Shown here: in pieces, positions 49,618 to 60,173 of the stretch
How the letters are laid out: each line of letters begins with the position of its first letter
Position numbering within the stretch: position 1 is the first letter of the stretch
Assembly (NCBI GenBank): GCA_903921785.1
Contig: CAIXRH010000116.1
Coordinates: forward strand, 1-62,629
DNA: 62,629 bases
Direction: 5' to 3'
From: an uncultured Pseudomonadota bacterium
GTDB taxonomy: Bacteria > Myxococcota_A > UBA796 > SXON01
Program-made: the position numbers and the translations under genes
The notes under the pieces: model-generated
Database searches by the model: none
What the model saw: only the letters and a program-made list of their open reading frames with translations
Told to the model about the DNA's origin: nothing

Positions 49618-50298
49618 ATGATCGACCTCTACTCCTGGCCCACGCCGAACGGCATCAAGGTCTCCATCGCGCTGGAGGAGATGGAGCTGCCCTACACCTT
49701 CCACCCGATCAACATCGGGCGGGGGGAGCAGTTCCAGCCGGACTTCCTCCAGAAGAGCCCGAACAACCGCATCCCCGCGATCCTCGACAACGACACCGGC
49801 ATCTCGGTCTTCGAGTCCGGGGCGATCCTGATGTACCTCGCTGAGAAGTCGGGGAAGTTCCTCCCCACCGAGCTGGCCGCCCGCTTCGAGGTGCTCCAGT
49901 GGCTCTTCTGGCAGATGGGCGGCATCGGGCCGATGTGCGGTCAGGCGCACCACTTCCGGCAGTACGCCCCGGAGACCGTGCCCTACGCCATCGAGCGCTA
50001 CACCCGCGAGGTCGGCCGCCTGTACGGGGTGCTGGACCGCCGCCTCGCCGACCGCGACTTTGTGGCCGGCGACTACTCGATCGCCGACATGGCCATCTTC
50101 CCCTGGATCGCCCCGTACGAGGCCCAGGGCCAGACCCTCGCGGACTTCCCGAACGTGGCGCGCTGGTTTGAGGCCGTGGCGGCGCGTCCGGGCGTCCAGC
50201 GCGGGCGCTCGGTGGGCTCGGAGCTGCGCAAGCCGCTCGATCCCGACGCCAAGAAGGTGCTCTTCTCGCAGGGCCCCGGCGGCCCGCCGAAGCCGTGA
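49618..50298 (+). CDS. Glutathione S-transferase-like protein (YfcG/YghU type)
   Basis: 226 residues. N-terminal thioredoxin fold with MIDLYSWPTPNGIKVSIALEE (YfcG-type motif), SPNNRIPAI (cis-Pro) and VFESGAILMYLAEKSGKF, then an all-helical C-terminal domain (YGVLDRRLADRDFVAGDYSIADMAIFPW). YfcG-type proteins act as disulfide-bond reductases with glutathione rather than as classical transferases. Its stop overlaps the S4 gene start (GTGA). Confidence 0.9.
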   Translation: MIDLYSWPTPNGIKVSIALEEMELPYTFHPINIGRGEQFQPDFLQKSPNNRIPAILDNDTGISVFESGAILMYLAEKSGKFLPTELAARFEVLQWLFWQMGGIGPMCGQAHHFRQYAPETVPYAIERYTREVGRLYGVLDRRLADRDFVAGDYSIADMAIFPWIAPYEAQGQTLADFPNVARWFEAVAARPGVQRGRSVGSELRKPLDPDAKKVLFSQGPGGPPKP

Positions 50299-50681
50299 GC
50301 TCCGTCCGGGCGGACAAGTGGTTCTGGGCCGCGCGCTTCTGGAAGACGAGGTCCCAGGCGGCCAACGCGCTGCGGGAGGGCGCGGTCACCCTCGGCGATC
50401 GCCGCGCGGACCCCGCCACCCTCCTCCGGGTGGGCGACGAGATGGTCGCGCGCACGCCCGGCGGCCGCAAGGTGCTCCGGATCAAGGCGCTGTCCGACAC
50501 GCGCGGCGGCGCCGAGGTGGCCCGACTGCTCTACGACGACCTCACCCCACCCGAGACGCCCGGCGTCGCCGTCGCCCTCCGCGACCGAGGCGCCGGCCGC
50601 CCCACCAAGCGAGAGCGGCGCGACATCGAGCGCTGGACGGGCGAAGGCGAAGGCGAAGGCGAAGGCGAAGGCGAGGAGTAG
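50295..50681 (+). CDS. S4-domain RNA-binding protein (HslR-like)
   Basis: 128 residues from GTG 50295. A single S4 domain (RADKWFWAARFWKTRSQAANALREGAVTLGDRR, then RKVLRIKAL) as in HslR/Hsp15, which binds stalled 50S subunits carrying a peptidyl-tRNA. A basic KRERRDIERWTG follows, then a tail of five GE repeats (GEGEGEGEGEE) encoded by a gaaggc tandem. It is cotranslated with the GST gene; physiological link unknown. Confidence 0.85.
   Translation: MSSVRADKWFWAARFWKTRSQAANALREGAVTLGDRRADPATLLRVGDEMVARTPGGRKVLRIKALSDTRGGAEVARLLYDDLTPPETPGVAVALRDRGAGRPTKRERRDIERWTGEGEGEGEGEGEE
50640..50677 (+). repeat. 6-base tandem repeat encoding the Gly-Glu tail
   Basis: Five or more consecutive gaaggc units (ggcgaaggcgaaggc) in frame at the end of the S4 gene; its length can vary without frame loss. 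Confidence 0.7.
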
Positions 50682-50709
50682 TCGCCGGACGGGCCAAGCC
50701 CCGACGTCG

Positions 50710-51426
50710 TCACCCGAACCCCAGCGCCCGCGCGTTCGCCGTGAGCGCCTCGGCGAGGGGCTCTCCCCTCACCCGCTCCATCGCGGCGACCACCAGCGGC
50801 AACATCGCGGGCTCGGAGCGCCCCCGGTGCGGCGCTGGGCACTGGTCGGGCGCGTCGGTCTCCACCAGCAGGCGCTCCCGCGGCACGCGCCGGAGCGCTT
50901 CGAGCGGCTTCCGTGCGTTGGCCCAGGTGATCGGCCCGGCGAAGGAGAGGTGGAGCCCGAACGACACGTACGTGGACACCAGCTCCGGCCCCCCGGAGTA
51001 GCTGTGCAGCACGCCGCGGAGGGGCGCCCAGCGGCGCAGCGCGGCGACGAGCGCCCCGTGAGCGCGGTAGCCGTGGAGGAGCACGGGCAAGCCGGCCTCG
51101 CGCGCGAGCGCGAGGTGGGCGTCGAGCACCCGCACCTGCTCGTCCATCGGCACGGGAACGCCGCCGTCAAGGCCGCACTCGCCGATGGCGCAGGCGCCGG
51201 CGAGGTCGGTCGGCACGACGCGGGAGCGCGGGAGGGCGTGGGGGTGGGTGCCGAGCGCGAAGCGCCAGCCGTAGGCGGCGCTGAGCGCGCGGAGCCGCGC
51301 CCACCCCGACTCCTCGACTGCGGGCACCACGATTCCCAAAACGCCCGCAGCGCGGGCGCGGGCCATCACCTCGGACCGATCGGCGTCGAACGCCGGATCG
51401 TCGAGATGAGCGTGGCTGTCGATCAG
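50710..51426 (-). CDS. tatD: TatD-family metal-dependent DNase, probable CTG start
   Basis: 238 residues if it starts at CTG 51426. That start is needed to include LIDSHAHLDDPAF, the HxH metal-binding N-terminus of TatD enzymes. The next ATG (51369) would drop both histidines. CTG overlaps the stop of pal by CTGA, like ATGA overlaps elsewhere. Further signs are ALGTHPH, AIGECGLD, VLLHGYRAHG, VLHSYSGG and the terminal LVETDAP. It is a probable 3'-5' exonuclease or general deoxyribonuclease. It is translated right after pal. Confidence 0.82.
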   Translation of the reverse strand: MIDSHAHLDDPAFDADRSEVMARARAAGVLGIVVPAVEESGWARLRALSAAYGWRFALGTHPHALPRSRVVPTDLAGACAIGECGLDGGVPVPMDEQVRVLDAHLALAREAGLPVLLHGYRAHGALVAALRRWAPLRGVLHSYSGGPELVSTYVSFGLHLSFAGPITWANARKPLEALRRVPRERLLVETDAPDQCPAPHRGRSEPAMLPLVVAAMERVRGEPLAEALTANARALGFG

Positions 51427-51935
51427 TTGACGGTGCCCTTGGTGCGCGCCTTCGGGTCCCAGGTGACCACGAACTCGGCGCGGCGGTTCTGCTCGTAGGC
51501 GGTCTCGGTGGAGCGACCGTCCACCGGGCGCTCTTCCCCGTAGGAAACCGACTTCACGCGGCTCGGGCCGACGCCGCGGCCGAGGAGGTAGCGCACCACC
51601 GCGTCGGCGCGCTTCTGACCGAGCGCAAGGTTGTACTCGGTCGTGCCGCGCTCATCCGCGTGCCCCTGGACCTCGATCGTGATGTCGGAGTTCTCGGTCA
51701 TGATCCCGGCGTTCGCATCGAGCGCCGCCTTTCCGTCGGCGCTGAGCTCGGCGCTGTCGTACGCGAAGAGCACCTTCGAGAAGTTGCGGACCATCTCCGC
51801 GACCGGCGCCGGGATGTCCTTCTTGTCGTCCTTCGGCTGCTCCACCACGACGTGATCATCGGGGGGAGGCGTGGGATCGACCTTCTTGGGGCAGCCAACG
51901 AGCAGGAGGGGGAGGAACATCAGGATGCGGAGCAT
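51423..51935 (-). CDS. pal: Peptidoglycan-associated lipoprotein (OmpA-like)
   Basis: 170 residues from ATG 51935; signal MLRILMFLPLLLVGC with lipidation Cys15. A short acidic and Pro-rich linker leads to an OmpA/Pal domain: FAYDSAELSADGKAALDANAGIM, then TIEVQGHADERGTTEYNLALGQKRADAVVRYL with the peptidoglycan-binding Asp and Arg set, and VSYGEERPV. It ties the outer membrane to peptidoglycan. No tol genes lie nearby. The upstream gap is 300 bases; see the entry at 51936. Confidence 0.92.
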   Translation of the reverse strand: MLRILMFLPLLLVGCPKKVDPTPPPDDHVVVEQPKDDKKDIPAPVAEMVRNFSKVLFAYDSAELSADGKAALDANAGIMTENSDITIEVQGHADERGTTEYNLALGQKRADAVVRYLLGRGVGPSRVKSVSYGEERPVDGRSTETAYEQNRRAEFVVTWDPKARTKGTVN

Positions 51936-52235
51936 GCGGGGTCTCCAGAGCGGGAGGCGGGCGTAACCCGCGAGGGATCGTGAGGCTTCCCGCCGATCGC
52001 GGGCGCCAGGGACCCCTGGTACACACCCCGGGGCATCTTGACAAGTCAAGTCTCCGGTCGTCGCCGGACGGCGCGGGTTCACGCACCGCCCCGTCGGCTG
52101 CATCCCCGGGTGACGCCCCGCCGCCCCGCGCGTGACCAGAGCGCGCGGAAGCGCCCGTTTGGGGGCTTTTTTACGATCCGCACTTGCGGAAGACCACGCG
52201 TGGTATAGCTACCGGCCCGACTCGGAGTCGTCGCC
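51936..52235. other. 300-base divergent intergenic region with palindrome and T-run
   Basis: Holds the perfect inverted repeat CTTGAC-AA-GTCAAG (52037-52050), which contains a -35-like TTGAC on each strand and may be an operator/promoter for pal and the gene at 52236. Next to it (52153-52172) is GCCC-gtttgg-GGGC followed by TTTTTT, like an intrinsic terminator in the plus direction. A TATAGC at 52204-52209 may be the -10 for the 52236 gene. I see no gene in it. Confidence 0.45.
52037..52050. promoter_or_regulatory. Palindrome CTTGAC-AA-GTCAAG
   Basis: A perfect 6-2-6 inverted repeat, about 100 bases upstream of the pal start, carrying consensus TTGACA on the plus strand. Confidence 0.4.
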
Positions 52236-52487
52236 ATGAAGATCGCCGCTGGATGTTTCGGTTGTCTCGCCCTCATCATGTTCGCGTTCGTGATCGCGTT
52301 CAACTTCTTCGGTGCGATGGTCGTGAGCGCGCTCGCCGACATCGATCCCAGCCTCGGCGCCTCGGTCGGCCCGCTCCTCGGCATCGTCTCCTACGTGTCC
52401 GACGGCTGCTGCTGCCTCAGCGGCGTGCTCGCGATCGTCCTGTTCGCCGTCGGGATGTCCCGCGGCAACAACGAAGCCGTCGAGTAG
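52236..52487 (+). CDS. Small Cys-rich membrane protein
   Basis: 83 residues with two transmembrane helices (about 3-32 and 55-75). Six cysteines, including GCFGC and DGCCC, and a polar C-terminal SRGNNEAVE. No family recognised. Cysteines near the membrane face could bind metal or form disulfides. It precedes the sugar-kinase-like gene by 6 bases and has a candidate -10 (TATAGC) 26 bases upstream. Confidence 0.55.
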   Translation: MKIAAGCFGCLALIMFAFVIAFNFFGAMVVSALADIDPSLGASVGPLLGIVSYVSDGCCCLSGVLAIVLFAVGMSRGNNEAVE

Positions 52488-52493
52488 CTGCGG

Positions 52494-53492
52494 GTGAGCG
52501 GAACTCCAGGCTTCCCCCTCGGGGAAGCATGGTCGGCCCTTCGCGGGGCCCCGCTGCGCGACTGCGCCGACGCGGGGCTCATCAATCACACCTGGCTGGT
52601 CGGCGACCCGACCCGCTACGTGGTCCAACGGGTGAACCCGCTGTTCGCCCCGTCGGTCCATGACGACATCGAGGCGGTCACCGCCCACGTAGAGGCCCGG
52701 GGCCTGCGCACGCCGCGGCTCGTGCGCACCGACAACGGGGCGCTGTGCGCCGTAGCAGGGGACGGCGCCGCCTGGCGGGTGCTCACGTTCGTCCCGGGCG
52801 TCACGGTCCACAAGATGGACAGCCCGGCCCGAGCCCAGGCGGCCGGGGAGCTCGTGGCGCAGTTCCACCTCGCGGTGGACTCGTTGGCGTGGACCTACCG
52901 GCACGTACGCCCCGGCGCGCACGACACCGCCCTGCACATGAAGAGGTTGGAGGCTGCGGTCCGCGAAGGCCCGGCGCTCCCGGTGGCCGAGGGGATCCTC
53001 GAGCTCTGGCGGCAGTGGCCCGGCCGGCTCGACCTCCCGCTCCGCCACGCCCACGGCGACTTGAAGCTCTCCAACCTGCGCTTCGACGAAGCCGGTCGCG
53101 GCCTCTGCCTCCTCGACCTCGACACGCTCTCGCTCCAGCCGATCGACGTGGAGCTCGGCGACGCGTGGCGCTCCTGGTGCAACCCCGTCGGCGAAGACGG
53201 CACGGACACCCGGCTCGATCTCGAACTCCTCGCCGCCGCGGTGGCCGGCTACCGCGCCGTTCGGCCGCTCACGGTCGAGGAGGGCGAGGGGCTGATCCTC
53301 GCCGTGGAGCGGATCTCGCTGGAGCTCGCCTCGCGCTTCTGCCGGGACGTGGTGGAGGACAACTACTTCGGCTGGAACCCCAGCCGGTTCCCCAGCCGCG
53401 CCGCCCACAACCTCCACCGCGCCCAAGGGCAGCTCAACCTCGCGCGGAGCGCCCACGCGCAGCGGGCGGCGATCGCCGCGCTGTTCCGGTAG
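52494..53492 (+). CDS. APH-family kinase, NahK-like
   Basis: 332 residues from GTG 52494. The aminoglycoside-phosphotransferase-like fold has catalytic HGDLKLSN and the metal DLDT motif. The N-terminus (AGLINHTWLV, YVVQRVNPLFAP) is most like N-acetylhexosamine 1-kinases (NahK) and related proteins. It may phosphorylate a sugar or small alcohol. Evidence for substrate is thin. It follows the small membrane protein and is followed by a GC hairpin at 53517. Confidence 0.72.
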   Translation: MSGTPGFPLGEAWSALRGAPLRDCADAGLINHTWLVGDPTRYVVQRVNPLFAPSVHDDIEAVTAHVEARGLRTPRLVRTDNGALCAVAGDGAAWRVLTFVPGVTVHKMDSPARAQAAGELVAQFHLAVDSLAWTYRHVRPGAHDTALHMKRLEAAVREGPALPVAEGILELWRQWPGRLDLPLRHAHGDLKLSNLRFDEAGRGLCLLDLDTLSLQPIDVELGDAWRSWCNPVGEDGTDTRLDLELLAAAVAGYRAVRPLTVEEGEGLILAVERISLELASRFCRDVVEDNYFGWNPSRFPSRAAHNLHRAQGQLNLARSAHAQRAAIAALFR

Positions 53493-53516
53493 GGCGGGAG
53501 CCGAAGGCGGACCGCT

Positions 53517-53551
53517 CGCCGGGCTGTCCGGCGACTGATAGGGGGTTTTTT
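53517..53551 (+). terminator. Possible terminator after the NahK-like gene
   Basis: CGCCGG (53517-53522), loop GCTGT, CCGGCG (53528-53533): a perfect 6-bp stem, then TTTTTT at 53546-53551. The T-run is 12 bases beyond the stem, so it is an imperfect intrinsic terminator. Confidence 0.4.
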
Positions 53552-53678
53552 GGTAGGCCTTGACGCCTCGACGCGCGGGACCTCCCGGAGCCTCCCGGCT
53601 CCCCGAGGGGGTCCGCGTTGAGGGGCAGGGGCCGCGGCGGCGGGGATCGCCCGACGCCGCAGCCCCGCCGCCGCTGCG

Positions 53679-55301
53679 CTACTTGTCGCCGCCGCGGCGC
53701 CAGATTCCCGGCTTCACCTCGACCGAGTCCGCGGAGCGGGGGCCAGGGGCGGAGTCGTTGTTCTGGCGGCGCCACGAGGGCGCGGGGGCCGAGGTCGGCT
53801 TCGCCGCTTCGCCGGGGCCGGCGCTGGCCACGAGGCGGTCGTTGCCGCCATCGCGGCGACGATCGTCGCGGAACGGCGACCGATCCTGGTCGCGGCGGGG
53901 GCCGCGCGGACCATCGCCACGCGGGCCGTCGCCGCGGGAACCGGGGCGCGAATGCCGAGCGTCGCGGGGAGCGCCCGCGCGGGACTCGTCCCCTGCGCCG
54001 GGGGCGCGCCGCCCGTTGGGGGCGCCGCCGCCGCCGGGACGGTCACCGCCCGCGGAGGCCTGCCCGCCGGCCGCGCGAGCGGCCCTGCCCTTCCCGGCTG
54101 CCCGCTCTTCCGCCTTGCGCGACCGGATCTCGGCGATGCGCACCGCGAGGGGGATCTCCAGGGCCTCGGCCACGCGCTGGGCGTAGTCGAAGTCGGGCAG
54201 CGTGCGCCGCTCGATCTTCTTGCCGATCGCCCGCTCGATCTGCCGGAGATCCTCCTCCTCGTCGGGGCTGACGAAGGTGAAGGCTTCCCCCACCGCGTCC
54301 GCGCGCGCGGTGCGGCCCACGCGGTGGATGTAATCGGCCGGGACGTGGGGAACGTCGAAGTTGACGACGTGCTCGAGCGCCTCCACGTCGATGCCGCGGG
54401 CGACGATGTCCGTCGCGCAGAGCACGCGCAGCTTGCCGGACTTGAAGTCGGCGAGGGCCTGGGTGCGCTGCGACTGGCTGCGGTTGCCGTGGATGCGGGC
54501 GTTGGGGATGCCGTGCTTCTCCAGGTACTCGGAGAGCCGGTTGGTGCGGTGCTTCGTGCGGGTGAACACGATCACGTTGCCGATGACGTTGCGACGGAGC
54601 ATCTCCGCGAGGAGCGCGCTCTTGTTGCCACCGTTGACCGGCCAGAGCGACTGCGTGACGCCGGTGGCGGGCGCGGACTGCCGCTCCACGTTGATGGCGA
54701 CCGCGTCCTTGAGCATGTCGCGGGAGAGCGTCCGTACTTCGGGGGGCAGCGTGGCGGAGAAGAACATCGTCTGCCGCTGGGTGGGCAGGCGCGAGAGCAC
54801 CCGGCGCACGTCGGGGAGGAAGCCCATGTCCAGCATACGATCCGCCTCGTCGAGCACGAGGTAGTCGAGCTTGTCGAGCTTCACGCCGGGGCGGCCGAGG
54901 TGGTCGAGCAGGCGCCCGGGGGTGGCGATGAGCACGGCCACGCCGCGGCGCAGCGCATCTTCCTGGGGGCCCATGCCCACGCCGCCGAAGATCGCGGCGG
55001 AGGAGACCCCGGCGTACTTGGCGAAGCCCTGGCAGGCCTCGAGGATCTGCGCGGCGAGCTCGCGGGTGGGGGTGAGCACCAGCACCCGGGTGCCGGGCTT
55101 CGGCGCCTGGAGCAGGCGGTGGAGGATGGGGAGGAGGAAGGCGGCGGTCTTGCCGCTGCCGGTCATCGCGGCGGCGAGCACGTCCCGCCCCGCCATCGCC
55201 GGGGGGATCGACTCCGCCTGGATGGGGGTGGGCGTGGAGTAGCCGAGGGCTTCGACGGCGCGCAACAGGCGCGCGTCGAGACCGAATTCACTGAACTGCA
55301 A
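53679..55301 (-). CDS. rhlE: DEAD-box RNA helicase, RhlE-like
   Basis: 540 residues from TTG 55301, supported by AAGGA 7 bases upstream. The Q motif (GYSTPTPIQ), Walker A (AAMTGSGKT), DEAD, SAT, and C-terminal VFTRTKHR, HGNRSQSQR and HRVGRTARAD are intact. The C-terminal 150 residues are Arg/Gly/Asp/Ala-rich, the usual disordered RNA-binding extension, ending GIWRRGGDK. It unwinds RNA in ribosome assembly or cold response. It is divergent from gyrB across 431 bases. Confidence 0.93.
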   Translation of the reverse strand: MQFSEFGLDARLLRAVEALGYSTPTPIQAESIPPAMAGRDVLAAAMTGSGKTAAFLLPILHRLLQAPKPGTRVLVLTPTRELAAQILEACQGFAKYAGVSSAAIFGGVGMGPQEDALRRGVAVLIATPGRLLDHLGRPGVKLDKLDYLVLDEADRMLDMGFLPDVRRVLSRLPTQRQTMFFSATLPPEVRTLSRDMLKDAVAINVERQSAPATGVTQSLWPVNGGNKSALLAEMLRRNVIGNVIVFTRTKHRTNRLSEYLEKHGIPNARIHGNRSQSQRTQALADFKSGKLRVLCATDIVARGIDVEALEHVVNFDVPHVPADYIHRVGRTARADAVGEAFTFVSPDEEEDLRQIERAIGKKIERRTLPDFDYAQRVAEALEIPLAVRIAEIRSRKAEERAAGKGRAARAAGGQASAGGDRPGGGGAPNGRRAPGAGDESRAGAPRDARHSRPGSRGDGPRGDGPRGPRRDQDRSPFRDDRRRDGGNDRLVASAGPGEAAKPTSAPAPSWRRQNNDSAPGPRSADSVEVKPGIWRRGGDK

Positions 55302-58174
<2,873 letters not shown>

Positions 58175-58217
58175 GCGCGCGGCGCAACGTCCGGGCAGGT
58201 TAGGGCCAAGGACGTTC

Positions 58218-58223
58218 AGGAGG
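58218..58223 (+). promoter_or_regulatory. Shine-Dalgarno AGGAGG fixing the fabH GTG start
   Basis: A perfect AGGAGG, 4 bases before GTG 58228. Confidence 0.65.
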
Positions 58224-58227
58224 TCGG

Positions 58228-59220
58228 GTGCGTCGCAGTCGGATCGTGGGCATGGGGCACTTCGTCCCGGAGCGGGTCGTCACCAACGACGAGCTGGGCC
58301 AGCAGATGGAGACGTCGGACGAGTGGATCGTCCAGCGTTCGGGCATCCGTGAACGCCGGTGGGTGGAAGGCAACGTCGGCGCGAGCGACCTCGCGGTGCC
58401 GGCGGCGCTCCAGGCCCTCGCCGAAGCCGGCCGCACCGTCGCCGATGTCGACCTCATCCTCTTCGCCACGCTCTCGCCCGACCTCAACTTCCCGGGCAGC
58501 GGCTGCATCCTCGGCGCGAAGCTGGGCATCCCCGGCGTCCCGGCGATGGACATCCGCACCCAGTGCACCGGCTTCCTCTACAGCCTCTCCACCGCCGACG
58601 CGATGGTGCGCTCCGGCATGGCGAACTGCGTGCTGGTCGTGGGCTCCGAGGTGCACTCTTCGGGGCTCGACATCAGCACCCGCGGCCGGGACGTCACCGT
58701 GCTCTTCGGCGATGGTGCCGGCGTGGCGGTCGTGGCCGCGTCCGACGACACGTCCGGGCTCATCGACCACGAGCTCCACGCCGACGGCCGGTATGCCGAG
58801 ATCCTCATGGTGGAGGCGCCCGCGAGCCGCCTCACTCCGCGCCTCACCAAGGAGATGATGGACGAAGGTCGTCATTTCCCCAAGATGGACGGCAAGGCGG
58901 TGTTCAAACACGCGGTGGAGAAGCTCCCCGCGCTCGTCCACAGCCTCCTCGGCCGCAACGGCCTCACCCTCGCCGACATCGCGCTCCTGGTGCCGCACCA
59001 GGCGAACATGCGCATCAACGAGCTCGTCGCCCGGCACCTCGGCCTCGGGCCCGAGAAGGTGATGCACAACATCCAGAAGTACGGCAACACCACGGCCGGC
59101 AGCATCCCGATCGCGCTCCACGAGGCCGCCCTCGAGGGCCGGATCCAGAAGGGCGACCTCGTCCTCCTGGCCGGCCTCGGCGCGGGCCTCACCTGGGGCG
59201 GTACCCTCCTCCGCTGGTGA
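58228..59220 (+). CDS. fabH: 3-oxoacyl-ACP synthase III
   Basis: 330 residues from GTG 58228. Catalytic triad: Cys113 (RTQCTGF), His257 (PHQAN), Asn287 (GNTTAGSIP). N-terminal SDEWIVQRSGIRERR is family-typical. It condenses acetyl-CoA or other short acyl-CoA with malonyl-ACP to begin fatty-acid synthesis. Acp or fabD are not nearby; the next genes are two ArsA-type ATPases, coupled by a GTGA overlap, which is an odd operon. Confidence 0.93.
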   Translation: MRRSRIVGMGHFVPERVVTNDELGQQMETSDEWIVQRSGIRERRWVEGNVGASDLAVPAALQALAEAGRTVADVDLILFATLSPDLNFPGSGCILGAKLGIPGVPAMDIRTQCTGFLYSLSTADAMVRSGMANCVLVVGSEVHSSGLDISTRGRDVTVLFGDGAGVAVVAASDDTSGLIDHELHADGRYAEILMVEAPASRLTPRLTKEMMDEGRHFPKMDGKAVFKHAVEKLPALVHSLLGRNGLTLADIALLVPHQANMRINELVARHLGLGPEKVMHNIQKYGNTTAGSIPIALHEAALEGRIQKGDLVLLAGLGAGLTWGGTLLRW

Positions 59221-60173
59221 ACGTGTCTGTCGACGTCCCCACCCTGCTTCGGTCCCGAGTCCTCTTCGTCTCGGGGAAGGGTGGGGTGGGCAAGACGTCG
59301 ATCTCGGCCGCGCTCGGGCGTCTGGCTGCGGCGCAGGGGCGCCGCACGCTGGTCCTGGAGGTCGACAACCAGCACCCCACCTTGCCCGTGCTGTTCGGCC
59401 GGCCCACCGCCTACGAGCCCTCGGAGGTGGAGAAGAACCTCGCCATCGCCAACATCGCCTGGGCGCCGGCGCTGGAAGACTGGATCGAGAGCATCGTGTC
59501 GATGCGGCGCCTGGTCCGGCTCATCATGAAGAACCGGGTGGTGTCGCTGTTTTTGCAGGTCACCCCCGGCGCCCGCGACCTGGTCATGCTCTGGCGCACG
59601 ATGGAGCTGGCCCGCAAGTTCGACCTGGTGATCGTCGACATGCCCGCGTCGGGCAACGCCGTGGCGATGCTCACCGTGCCGCTCACCGCCGAGCGCCTGT
59701 TCCCCGCCGGGCCGATCCGCCGCTGCGCGGATGAGCTGCTCGCGATGTACACCCGCCCCGACACCCGCATGCTCCTCGTGGCCCTGCCCGAGGAGATGGT
59801 GGTGAACGAGACGATGGAGACCTACGCCAAGCTGGGCCGGGAGGTCCGGGGGCTGGAGCACCCGACCGTGCTGCTCAACCGATCCAGCCTGCCGAGCTTC
59901 ACGGAGGCGGAGCGTACGCTCCTGCGGTCGCTGGAGGCGGGCGTGGAGCCAGGCACGGCGGCCGCCGAGGTGCTCGCCGCCGGGCGCTGGGAAGAAGCAC
60001 TGGAAGCCGCAACCGGCGAGGCGCTCACCCGCCTCCGCGCGGTGGCCGGCGAGGTGGTCGCGCTCCCGGCGCTCCCCCGCGGGGAGGGCGCGCGGCGCAT
60101 CATCGCCCAGCTCGCCTCGGCGCTCGCGCGTGCGGGCGGCCTCCGGGTGGACCTGCGTGGGGGTGCGTCGTGA
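59217..60173 (+). CDS. ArsA/GET3-family ATPase, first of tandem pair
   Basis: 318 residues from GTG 59217 (overlaps fabH stop). P-loop SGKGGVGKTS with signature lysine (Lys21) and Walker A Lys26; switch I VDNQHPTL, switch II IVDMPASGNAVAML. The C-terminal domain is helical. No CxxC motif for a Get3-type zinc dimer. Likely couples ATP hydrolysis to membrane-protein or anion handling, but actinobacterial homologues in tandem (such as the Mycobacterium BagA/BagB pair) suggest a heterodimer with the next gene. Role unproven. Confidence 0.85.
   Translation: MNVSVDVPTLLRSRVLFVSGKGGVGKTSISAALGRLAAAQGRRTLVLEVDNQHPTLPVLFGRPTAYEPSEVEKNLAIANIAWAPALEDWIESIVSMRRLVRLIMKNRVVSLFLQVTPGARDLVMLWRTMELARKFDLVIVDMPASGNAVAMLTVPLTAERLFPAGPIRRCADELLAMYTRPDTRMLLVALPEEMVVNETMETYAKLGREVRGLEHPTVLLNRSSLPSFTEAERTLLRSLEAGVEPGTAAAEVLAAGRWEEALEAATGEALTRLRAVAGEVVALPALPRGEGARRIIAQLASALARAGGLRVDLRGGAS

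Noticed and set aside
52153-52172. Strong intrinsic terminator for a plus-strand transcript
   Set aside because: The stem is only 4 bp and no plus-strand gene ends nearby, so it is listed as a regional note, not a terminator.
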